Part shown: positions 1 to 5,235 of the stretch, piece by piece
Numbering within the stretch: position 1 is the stretch's first letter
Layout of the letters: each line of letters starts with the position of its first letter
Assembly (NCBI GenBank): GCA_022560365.1
Contig: JADFTG010000062.1
Span: 1-6,864, forward strand
DNA: 6,864 bases
Reading direction: 5' to 3'
DNA from: Chloroflexota bacterium
GTDB lineage: Bacteria > Chloroflexota > Dehalococcoidia > SM23-28-2 > RBG-16-64-32
The notes under the pieces: model-generated
Seen by the model: the letters and a program-made list of their open reading frames with translations, nothing else
What the model was told of the DNA's origin: nothing
Database searches by the model: none
Made by a program: the position numbers and the translations under genes

Positions 1-2
1 CG

Positions 3-512
3 ACGAAGCAATCCATCCTGGCGAACCTGAACCCACGCCAGCAAGATGCCGTAGAGCACACTGAGGGCGCGCTGCTGATCCTGGCAGGGCCCGGTTCCGG
101 TAAGACGCGCGTAATCGCGCACCGTATCGCCTACCTCGTGCGCGAGAGGCGTGTTCATCCGCGGCGGATCCTCGCCGTAACGTTCACGAACAAGGCCGCG
201 CGAGAGATGCGCGACCGCGTCCACGCGCTCGTAGGTGAGGAGACGGGGCGGGACATAACTCTCGGCACCTTTCACGGCGTTTGCTCGCGCATACTGCGCG
301 TTGACGGCGAAGCGGTTGGCGTCGGGCGATCGTTCGCGATCTACGACAGCACGGACCAGATCGCGGTCGTGAAGCGCGCGCTCGACGACGTGGGATTGGA
401 CTCGAAGCGCGTGGCGCCGCGGGCGGTGCTATCGGCGATCTCGCGCGCGAAGAGCGAGCTGCAAGGCCGCGCCAGTTCGCAGCGCTGGTGGCCGACTACT
501 TCCAGGAGGTGA
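3..512 (+). CDS. UvrD/PcrA-type DNA helicase, N-terminal piece (5' cut by window edge, 3' end frameshifted)
   Basis: This is the start of an ATP-dependent 3'-5' superfamily 1A helicase, the UvrD/PcrA type that unwinds DNA in nucleotide-excision and mismatch repair and removes proteins from DNA. The frame is open from base 3. The visible start LNPRQQDAV is the Q-motif region normally found within about 10 residues of the N-terminus, so only a few residues are missing off the left edge. Walker A, AGPGSGKT, is at visible residues 28-35 (catalytic Lys codon 102-104). Motif Ia, TFTNKAAREM, is at about 60-69, and motif Ic, TFHGVCSRILR, at about 94-104. Helicase-like sequence continues through AKSELQ (to base 464). 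The last 15 or so residues to the TGA at 510-512 resemble nothing in the family, while the correct continuation is in the frame of the next entry. On its own this piece lacks Walker B and domains 2A/2B and could not act as a helicase. Confidence 0.9.
   Translation, partial: TKQSILANLNPRQQDAVEHTEGALLILAGPGSGKTRVIAHRIAYLVRERRVHPRRILAVTFTNKAAREMRDRVHALVGEETGRDITLGTFHGVCSRILRVDGEAVGVGRSFAIYDSTDQIAVVKRALDDVGLDSKRVAPRAVLSAISRAKSELQGRASSQRWWPTTSRR
462..475 (+). other. Frameshift site inside the helicase gene
   Basis: The protein sense passes from the frame of base 3 to the frame of base 488 at this point. Up to CAA (462-464) the first frame reads AKSELQ, and from CAG (473-475) the second frame reads QFAALVADYFQ. 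The bases between read CAAGGCCGCGCCAG. Adding a single C to the GGCC run gives the smooth reading Q-G-P-R-Q-F, so the simplest explanation is loss of one base, either a sequencing or assembly error or a real mutation. I see no X-XXY-YYZ slippery heptamer here that would suggest programmed frameshifting. The exact missing position is ambiguous within a few bases. Confidence 0.85.
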
Positions 513-2218
513 CGTCGCGCGTCTACCTGCGCTACCAGGACCTGCTTGAGGAGAGCAACGCGCTGGACTTCGACGACATCCTGCTGAAGGTGGTGGAGCT
601 GTACCAGGAACGGGAGGAGGTGCTGGAGAAGTACGCTGAGCGCTGGGGCTACGTGCACATCGACGAGTTTCAGGACACGAACATCGCGCAGTACATCCTC
701 GCCAAGCAGTGGGCATCCGTGCATCACAACATCTGCGTCGTCGGCGACCCAGACCAGTCGATCTACGCCTGGCGTGCCGCCGACATCCGCAACATCCTCA
801 ACTTCGAGAATGACTTCGCGGATGCAAAGGTCGTGATCCTCGACCAGAACTACCGCTCGACGCAGACGATCCTCGACACGGCGCACTCGGTGATCTCGCT
901 CAACAAGCAGCGCAAGGAGAAGAACCTCTGGACGGAGAACGCGGCCGGGCTGCCGGTCGTCGTCCACGAGGCTTACGACCACGAGGACGAGGCGACGTTC
1001 GTGACGGAGGAGATACAGCGCCTCGTTCGTGAAAACGATGTAGCGTACCGAGACGTCGCCGTAATGTACCGCACGAACGCTCAGTCGCGGCCGATGGAAG
1101 AGGCGCTAGTGCGGCGGAGCGTTCCGTACCGGCTGATCGGCGGCACGCGATTCTACGAGCGCCGCGAGGTGAAGGATCTGTTGGCCTACTTGCGCCTCAT
1201 CCAGAACCCGTTCGATGCCGTGGCGATGATGCGCGTGATTAACAAGCCGTCCCGCGGCATCGGCGACCGGACGCTCGCCGAGCTGGCCCGCTGGTCCCGC
1301 GAGAAGGAGATTCCGCCGTACGCGGCGCTTCAGATCGTCGCGGAGACGGAGCGTGACTCGCCTGAGGCCGTGGACGGCCCGGCCAGCGCCCACCCGTTCC
1401 GGAAGCGGACGGCCGGTGCGCTGTTGCTGTTCCTGGGCCTCGTGAACGAGCTGATCGAGATCTCGAAGACGGAGTCGCTATCGGCGCTGCTGGACACGCT
1501 GATTGACCGGACGGATTACAAGCCGTACATCATGGCGGACGAGGACGGCGAAGACCGCTGGGAGAACGTTCAGGAGTTGCGTGCCGTCGTACTGCAGTAT
1601 GACGAACTCAAGTCGGAACACGCCCTGGCGTCTTTCCTTGAGGACGTGGCGCTGATCACGGACGTTGACGAGTTAGACGCATCGGACTCCGTCACGCTGA
1701 TCACGCTGCACGCGGCGAAGGGGCTGGAGTTTCCGATCGTCTTCATCGCCGGGCTGGAGGAGGGGATACTGCCGCACATGCGGTCGCTGGAGAGCGGGAA
1801 CCCGGAGCAGCTGGAGGAAGAGCGGCGCCTCTGCTACGTTGGCATGACGCGCGCCAAGCAGCAGCTCTATCTGGTACGGGCGTTCCGGCGGGCGTTCGGC
1901 GGGCACAACCCGCCGTCGCGGTTCCTCGCTGACATCCCGCCGGACCTGGTGACGCAGAGCAAGCGGGCGGCGCAGGCCGAGATGGTCACTCCCCGGCGCT
2001 ATCGCCACGTTTCGCGCGACGATGACGAGCGCCCGGCGATCCCGGCGGACTCTTTCGCGGCAGGCGATCGGGTACGTCACCCGAAGTTTGGCGAGGGCAT
2101 CGTGGTTTCGTCGGAGCCTTCGGGGACGGACTACCAGGTGGTGGTTGCGTTCCAGGGCGAGGCGGGCATCAAGAAGCTGCTCTTGAGCTTCGCGCCGCTC
2201 GAGAAGATCGGGGCGTAG
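488..2218 (+). CDS. UvrD/PcrA-type DNA helicase, C-terminal piece (same gene after the frameshift)
   Basis: This is the remainder of the superfamily 1A helicase. Counting residues from the GTG at 488, Walker B/motif II IDEFQDTN is at 58-65, motif III VVGDPDQSIYAWR at 84-96, motif IV LDQNYRST at 118-125, the 2B-region block GGTRFYERREVKDLLAY at 218-234, motif V ITLHAAKGLEFP at 405-416 and motif VI EEERRLCYVGMTRAK at 443-457. A C-terminal Tudor-like domain at about 522-573 (GDRVRHPKFGEGIV to LLLSFAPLEKI) is typical of PcrA and UvrD and contacts RNA polymerase in known members. No ribosome binding site precedes the GTG, and family sequence (RQFAAL) continues upstream of it in this frame from about base 470, so 488 is not a true start. 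With one base restored, the gene would encode about 738 visible residues, a normal PcrA/UvrD length. Apart from the frameshift every catalytic motif looks intact. PcrA versus UvrD naming cannot be settled here. Confidence 0.95.
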   Translation: MADYFQEVTSRVYLRYQDLLEESNALDFDDILLKVVELYQEREEVLEKYAERWGYVHIDEFQDTNIAQYILAKQWASVHHNICVVGDPDQSIYAWRAADIRNILNFENDFADAKVVILDQNYRSTQTILDTAHSVISLNKQRKEKNLWTENAAGLPVVVHEAYDHEDEATFVTEEIQRLVRENDVAYRDVAVMYRTNAQSRPMEEALVRRSVPYRLIGGTRFYERREVKDLLAYLRLIQNPFDAVAMMRVINKPSRGIGDRTLAELARWSREKEIPPYAALQIVAETERDSPEAVDGPASAHPFRKRTAGALLLFLGLVNELIEISKTESLSALLDTLIDRTDYKPYIMADEDGEDRWENVQELRAVVLQYDELKSEHALASFLEDVALITDVDELDASDSVTLITLHAAKGLEFPIVFIAGLEEGILPHMRSLESGNPEQLEEERRLCYVGMTRAKQQLYLVRAFRRAFGGHNPPSRFLADIPPDLVTQSKRAAQAEMVTPRRYRHVSRDDDERPAIPADSFAAGDRVRHPKFGEGIVVSSEPSGTDYQVVVAFQGEAGIKKLLLSFAPLEKIGA

Positions 2219-2242
2219 CGGAGATACGGCGGGCAGAGGCGG

Positions 2243-2255
2243 GCGACGCCGTCGC
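2243..2255 (+). terminator. Small GC stem-loop after the helicase stop (possible terminator)
   Basis: GCGAC (2243-2247) pairs perfectly with GTCGC (2251-2255) around a 3-base GCC loop, with one further G-T pair possible outside. It begins 25 bases past the helicase TAG and is followed by TGTCTTCG, which is only weakly T-rich. A second stem, CGCTT (2275-2279) with AAGCG (2287-2291) around a 7-base loop, lies downstream. Either could help end the helicase transcript, but the lack of a clear T-run makes intrinsic termination uncertain. Confidence 0.25.
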
Positions 2256-2265
2256 TGTCTTCGCG

Positions 2266-2325
2266 ATGCTAGAGCGCTTAGGCTTCAAGCGTACGGCGGA
2301 GTACTATCGCACGGTGCTGGCGTAA
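2266..2325 (+). other. Tiny coding-like tail (19 codons), possible gene remnant
   Basis: In the gap between the helicase and the hydrolase, ATG at 2266 opens a 19-codon frame ending at TAA 2323-2325 (MLERLGFKRTAEYYRTVLA). The frame is also open upstream through the end of the helicase gene in a different phase. The amphipathic, protein-like composition, with LGF followed by a basic and aromatic stretch, looks more like the C-terminal end of a real protein than random sequence. It loosely recalls GNAT acetyltransferase tails, which is only an impression. There is no convincing ribosome binding site for the ATG. It may be a decayed gene end, or chance in GC-rich DNA. Confidence 0.2.
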
Positions 2326-2350
2326 GTGTAAGATCGACGCACGAAATATT

Positions 2351-2356
2351 GGGAGG
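2351..2356 (+). promoter_or_regulatory. Ribosome binding site of the serine hydrolase
   Basis: GGGAGG lies 5 bases before the ATG at 2362, a near-ideal Shine-Dalgarno sequence and spacing that fixes this start. The stretch just upstream (2302-2334) contains weak -10-like hexamers such as TACTAT (2302-2307) and TAAGAT (2329-2334), but no matching -35 element, so I do not call a promoter. Confidence 0.8.
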
Positions 2357-2361
2357 AATCT

Positions 2362-3543
2362 ATGACTACCGCAACGGAGATCCATGGCATTTGCAAGCCC
2401 GGCTATGAGCGTGTACGCGACGCCTTCGCGCGCAACTTCGAGGAGCACGGCGAGGTTGGCGCGGCGCTCTCGCTCGTCGTCGACGGCGAGACCGTCGTCG
2501 ACGTCTGGGGAGGCTACGTCGATGCTGCCCACACGCGCTCGTGGGAAGAAGACACGATGGTCAACACCTTCTCGACAACGAAGGGCATCACGACGATCTG
2601 CGCGCTGCGGCTGATAGAGCAGGGAAAGCTGGACGTCGATGCGCCCGTCGCGAAGTATTGGCCGGAGTTTGCCGCGGCAGGGAAAGAGGATCTCCCGGTG
2701 CGCTACTTGCTGAGCCACCGCGCCGGCTTGCCGGGTGTCGACACGCTGATTCCGATCGAGAAGGCGTATGACTGGGAGCCGTTGTCGGAGGCGCTGGCGG
2801 CGCAGAAGCCGTACTGGGAGCCGGGCTCGAAGTTTGGCTACCATGCGGTGACGTTTGGGTCGCTTGTAGGCGAGGTGATCCGGCGCGTTAGCGGCAAGAG
2901 CGTTGGCACGTTCTGGCGCGAGGAGTTCGCTGAGCCGCTCGGTCTCGACTTCCACATCGGCTTCGGCGAGGAGCTGGACGAACGCTGCGCGACGATGATC
3001 CCGGCGCCTCTGCCGGACCTTTCGGAAGTCGACCACCCACTGGTGAAGGCGATGATGGACCCGACGACGCTGACGTTCAAGGCGTTCATGGTCTCGCCGT
3101 TAATGATGGTCAACCCGCTGTACATGAACACACGAGAGTGGCGCGCAGCCGAGGTGCCGGCGGCGAACGGCCACGGCACGGCTCGCGCCCTCGCGCGTCT
3201 CTACGGCGCGCTGGCCACGGGCGGAACGCTGGACGGCGCTCAGGTACTCAAGCCGGAGACGATCGAGATGGCGACGCAGACGCAGTCGCAGGGCGAGGAC
3301 GCGATTCTTCTCTTCCCGACGCGGTTCGGGCTCGGCTTCCTGCTGGACATTCCGGAGTTCCAGATCAGCGCCAACGGCACGCTCTTCGGGCACTTCGGAA
3401 TGGGTGGCTCGTTCGGTGTCGCGGACCCCGAGGCGAGGATCGGAGTGGGCTACGTGATGAACAAGATGATGTTACCCGACCCGGAGACCCGGGAAGACCC
3501 GCGGCAGCGCGGGATGTTCAACGCGATCTACGAGTCCGTCTAG
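2362..3543 (+). CDS. Beta-lactamase-fold serine hydrolase / family VIII-like esterase
   Basis: This 393-residue protein belongs to the serine beta-lactamase-like group (class C beta-lactamase fold, pfam Beta-lactamase), whose members include EstB-type esterases, peptidases and true lactamases. The nucleophile motif S-x-x-K is STTK at residues 71-74. The second motif is Tyr160 in FGYHAVTFG, with Ala where penicillin-binding proteins have Asn (Y-x-N); this is common in esterase-like members. The third motif, normally KTG, is replaced by HFGMGGS at 344-350, followed by ADPEARIGVGYVMNKM, typical of the esterase-like branch. No signal peptide or membrane segment is evident, so a cytoplasmic location is likely. 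The length (about 390) is normal. GGGAGG 5 bases upstream supports the ATG. The final TAG overlaps the stop of the convergent methyltransferase. I infer ester or amide hydrolysis of an unknown substrate; beta-lactam resistance is not supported. Confidence 0.93.
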   Translation: MTTATEIHGICKPGYERVRDAFARNFEEHGEVGAALSLVVDGETVVDVWGGYVDAAHTRSWEEDTMVNTFSTTKGITTICALRLIEQGKLDVDAPVAKYWPEFAAAGKEDLPVRYLLSHRAGLPGVDTLIPIEKAYDWEPLSEALAAQKPYWEPGSKFGYHAVTFGSLVGEVIRRVSGKSVGTFWREEFAEPLGLDFHIGFGEELDERCATMIPAPLPDLSEVDHPLVKAMMDPTTLTFKAFMVSPLMMVNPLYMNTREWRAAEVPAANGHGTARALARLYGALATGGTLDGAQVLKPETIEMATQTQSQGEDAILLFPTRFGLGFLLDIPEFQISANGTLFGHFGMGGSFGVADPEARIGVGYVMNKMMLPDPETREDPRQRGMFNAIYESV

Positions 3544-4109
3544 GCGGGCTTCCGGGCGTGGAAGCTGACGCCGCTCTCTTTCCTGACTTTGACGGCGACG
3601 TCCGTGAAGCCGGCAGTCTCCAGCCGCTGCTGAAGCGTCTCCGGATCAATGGGTACGGCGGTGTCGGCGATGTGCGCCAGCCGCCAGAAAAAGCTCGGCG
3701 TGCTGTCGGAGCCGACGTAGATGCCGCCCGGCTGAAGCACGCGGCAGACCTCAGAGAACAGGCGGTCCTGCAGCTCTTGTGAGGGGACGTGATGGAGCAT
3801 CGTGAAGCAGACCGCGCCCGAGAACTCACCGTTGCCCATCGTCAGCCTGGTCGCGTCGCCTTCCACCACGGTGACGTTTGTATCGGCCATTCGCGCCTGT
3901 AGCTTACGTGCTAGATCCGGGTCGATCTCGACTGCGGTCAGACGCGGTACGCGTTCGCTCAGCCACTCCGTGGTCCGGCCCGGCCCCGGTCCGATCTCGA
4001 TCACATTCTCGCCCAGATCGACGTCCTTGAGGATGGCTGGCAGCATGCGCTCTTTCACGATGCGGGACCAGCCGTTTGACCGGCAGTACCAGCGGTGGAA
4101 CAAGTTCAT
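3540..4109 (-). CDS. Class I SAM-dependent methyltransferase, substrate unknown
   Basis: This is a 189-residue Rossmann-fold methyltransferase (Methyltransf_11/25-like) that transfers a methyl group from S-adenosylmethionine. Motif I, VIEIGPGPGRT, is at residues 36-46 and is the SAM-binding glycine loop. The acidic end of strand 2 (VEIDPDLA) is at 60-67 with Asp63 expected to bind the ribose, VVEGDATRL at 81-89 supplies the adenine-contacting Asp86, and FTMLHHV at 102-108 followed by RVLQPGGIYVGSD at 123-135 are motif IV/V-type blocks. The N-terminus MNLFHRWYCRSNGW is, as I recall it, characteristic of a family of short methyltransferases annotated only generically. The frame stays open far upstream, but that part is the antisense of the mechanosensitive channel gene; ATG at 4107-4109 is where family-like sequence begins. 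No Shine-Dalgarno sequence precedes it, so translation may be leaderless or weak. The gene is convergent with the hydrolase (stops overlapping) and divergent from the channel gene. Substrate (lipid, small molecule or other) cannot be told. Confidence 0.9.
   Translation of the reverse strand: MNLFHRWYCRSNGWSRIVKERMLPAILKDVDLGENVIEIGPGPGRTTEWLSERVPRLTAVEIDPDLARKLQARMADTNVTVVEGDATRLTMGNGEFSGAVCFTMLHHVPSQELQDRLFSEVCRVLQPGGIYVGSDSTPSFFWRLAHIADTAVPIDPETLQQRLETAGFTDVAVKVRKESGVSFHARKPA
3543..3572 (+). terminator. Stem-loop on the convergent stop codons, possible terminator
   Basis: GCTTCC (3548-3553) pairs perfectly with GGAAGC (3560-3565) around a 6-base loop. Outside this, GGCG (3543-3546) pairs with CGCC (3569-3572) after a small internal loop, giving 10 Watson-Crick pairs in all. 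The structure starts at the last base of the hydrolase stop codon and lies inside the 3' end of the opposing methyltransferase gene. Downstream on the + strand is the pyrimidine-rich stretch GCTCTCTTTCC, a weak U-tract. It probably helps terminate the hydrolase transcript, since the tract lies on that side only. Confidence 0.4.
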
Positions 4110-4182
4110 GCGGACAGTATGCCGGATTTGCCTCGCGCCCGCCGATTGCCTAGCCTTTAGGTGATTGGAAAGGAGATGACTC
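4110..4182. promoter_or_regulatory. Divergent intergenic region between methyltransferase and MscS genes
   Basis: These 73 bases separate two divergently transcribed genes, so at least one promoter in each direction is expected here or overlapping the gene ends. On the + strand TTGCCT (4128-4133) and TAGCCT (4151-4156) are 17 bases apart but match the sigma-70 consensus poorly. On the - strand CATACT lies just upstream of the methyltransferase ATG and matches TATAAT at 4 of 6 positions, with no good -35. Location is supported; exact promoter positions are not. Confidence 0.35.
4171..4175 (+). promoter_or_regulatory. Ribosome binding site that selects the TTG start of the MscS gene
   Basis: AGGAG (within GGAAAGGAG, 4167-4175) sits 7 bases before TTG at 4183, an ideal spacing. 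The next in-frame ATG (4225) has no such site upstream. An out-of-frame ATG at 4176 directly abuts the AGGAG and would give only nine codons, so the TTG is the best-supported start. Confidence 0.75.
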
Positions 4183-5205
4183 TTGTTCTTCCTCTTGCAG
4201 ATTGACGTACCCAGCGAATCGACGATGGACAAGATTGAAGACTGGGGGCTCGACCACGGCTTGACGATTGGCGGAATCGCGATTTTCGTCATCATCGCGA
4301 TCGTCGCGATCAACGTCCTCGTGCCGCGGCTTGTGCGAGTGACCACGCGAACGCGGTTGGCCGGGAAGCCACAGGAGGAGATCGAGCAGCGGGCCGAGAC
4401 GCTGACCCACGTCTTCACCCGGACCGGCGCCACGTTGCTTATTGTGCTCGGATTCTTCACGGCTCTTCCCGAGCTCGGCGTGAACATCGGCCCGCTCCTG
4501 GCCGGCGTGGGCATCGCCGGCATCGCCGTCGGCTTCGGTGCGCAGAGCCTCGTGAAGGACGTCATCTCCGGCATGTTCATCCTGATCGACAACCAGTACG
4601 GTAAGGGCGATGTGGTGGAGATCGCCAACAAGACGGGCGTCGTCCAGGACATTGGCCTGCGGCGGACGGTGCTCCGCGACCTGGATGGGATTGTGCACTA
4701 CGTTCCCAACGGCGAGATCGTCGTCTCGAGCAACATGACGCAGGAGTACTCACGCGTGAACCTCAACGTCTCGGTGTCATATGCGGAGGACCTGGATCAC
4801 GTGATGCGGGTGATTAACGAGGTTGGTGAAGAGCTGGCGGCGGACGAAGACTGGAAGTCCGTGATCATCACGCCGCCCAAGTCGCTGCGCGTCGATTCGT
4901 TCGGTGATTCCGGCATCGACATCAAGATCCTGGGCGACGTGCAGCCGATCCGGCAGTGGGAAGTGATGGGTGAGCTGCGACGGCGGCTGAAGCGCCGCTT
5001 CGACGAGGAGGGGATCGAGATCCCCTTCCCGCACCGGGTGATGGTGCATGAGGCGAAGTCAGCCGGGCTTCCGGCCGACGTACGCATGGCGCGGGGCGAC
5101 GACGTGTCGACGCCGAAGGGCAAGGGCCCAGGCCCAGACCAGGATATTCTGCGCCGCCTGCCGAGCGACGCAAGCGAGGGTGGGCAGGGCGAAGGCGTCG
5201 AGTAG
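4183..5205 (+). CDS. Small-conductance mechanosensitive channel, MscS family
   Basis: This 340-residue inner-membrane channel of the MscS family opens under membrane tension to release solutes on hypo-osmotic shock. The N-terminus is short. Hydrophobic segments lie at about 29-49 (TM1), 81-96 (TM2) and 103-120 (TM3a, rich in Gly and Ala: GVGIAGIAVGFGA), followed by the amphipathic TM3b QSLVKDVISGMFILID at 121-136. The cytosolic beta domain starts with YGKGDVVEI and contains the family signature VPNGEIVVSSN at 174-184. The alpha/beta C-terminal domain ends with GIEIPFPHRVMV at 277-288. This is the compact three-helix architecture of E. coli MscS and B. subtilis YkuT rather than the large MscK type. 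The last 50 or so residues (291-340) form a Gly-, Pro- and Asp-rich tail, probably disordered. TTG is preferred as start because of the AGGAG 7 bases upstream; starting at ATG 4225 would remove 14 residues but no membrane helix. The gene converges on rtcB with 12 bases between stops. Confidence 0.95.
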   Translation: MFFLLQIDVPSESTMDKIEDWGLDHGLTIGGIAIFVIIAIVAINVLVPRLVRVTTRTRLAGKPQEEIEQRAETLTHVFTRTGATLLIVLGFFTALPELGVNIGPLLAGVGIAGIAVGFGAQSLVKDVISGMFILIDNQYGKGDVVEIANKTGVVQDIGLRRTVLRDLDGIVHYVPNGEIVVSSNMTQEYSRVNLNVSVSYAEDLDHVMRVINEVGEELAADEDWKSVIITPPKSLRVDSFGDSGIDIKILGDVQPIRQWEVMGELRRRLKRRFDEEGIEIPFPHRVMVHEAKSAGLPADVRMARGDDVSTPKGKGPGPDQDILRRLPSDASEGGQGEGVE

Positions 5206-5235
5206 GCTGCCGCGCCGCTATCCCTTGACGACGCC
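5194..5235. terminator. Inverted repeat across the mscS/rtcB convergent stops
   Basis: GGCGTCG (5194-5200) and CGACGCC (5229-5235) are perfect inverted repeats flanking the 12-base gap between the two stop codons, with a 28-base spacer. Position suggests a bidirectional transcription end, but the stem is only 7 bp, the loop is long and there is no T-run on either side, so it could be chance in GC-rich coding ends. Confidence 0.2.

Noticed and set aside
462..475. Programmed ribosomal frameshifting in the helicase
   Set aside because: No slippery X-XXY-YYZ heptamer or obvious stimulatory signal was seen, and a single-base loss in a GGCC run explains the data more simply.
341..982. Long - strand open frame (213 codons) opposite the helicase
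   Set aside because: Its sequence is the antisense of conserved helicase motifs, has no family resemblance and is rich in Val, Leu, Arg and His, as expected from antisense GC-rich coding DNA.
2476..2506. Short direct repeat GTCGTCGACG occurring twice in the hydrolase gene
   Set aside because: Encodes the similar peptides VVD in LVVDGE and TVVDVW; explained by repeated codons in GC-rich coding sequence, not by a mobile or regulatory repeat.
2278..3036. Long - strand open frame (252 codons) opposite the serine hydrolase
   Set aside because: Arg/Ala/Val-rich antisense shadow; the + strand gene has catalytic motifs and a strong ribosome binding site.
4110..4652. Upstream extension of the methyltransferase frame to give 370 residues
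   Set aside because: The added part is low-complexity Ser/Thr/Pro/Ile sequence antisense to the conserved MscS membrane region; methyltransferase-like sequence starts at the Met encoded at 4107-4109.
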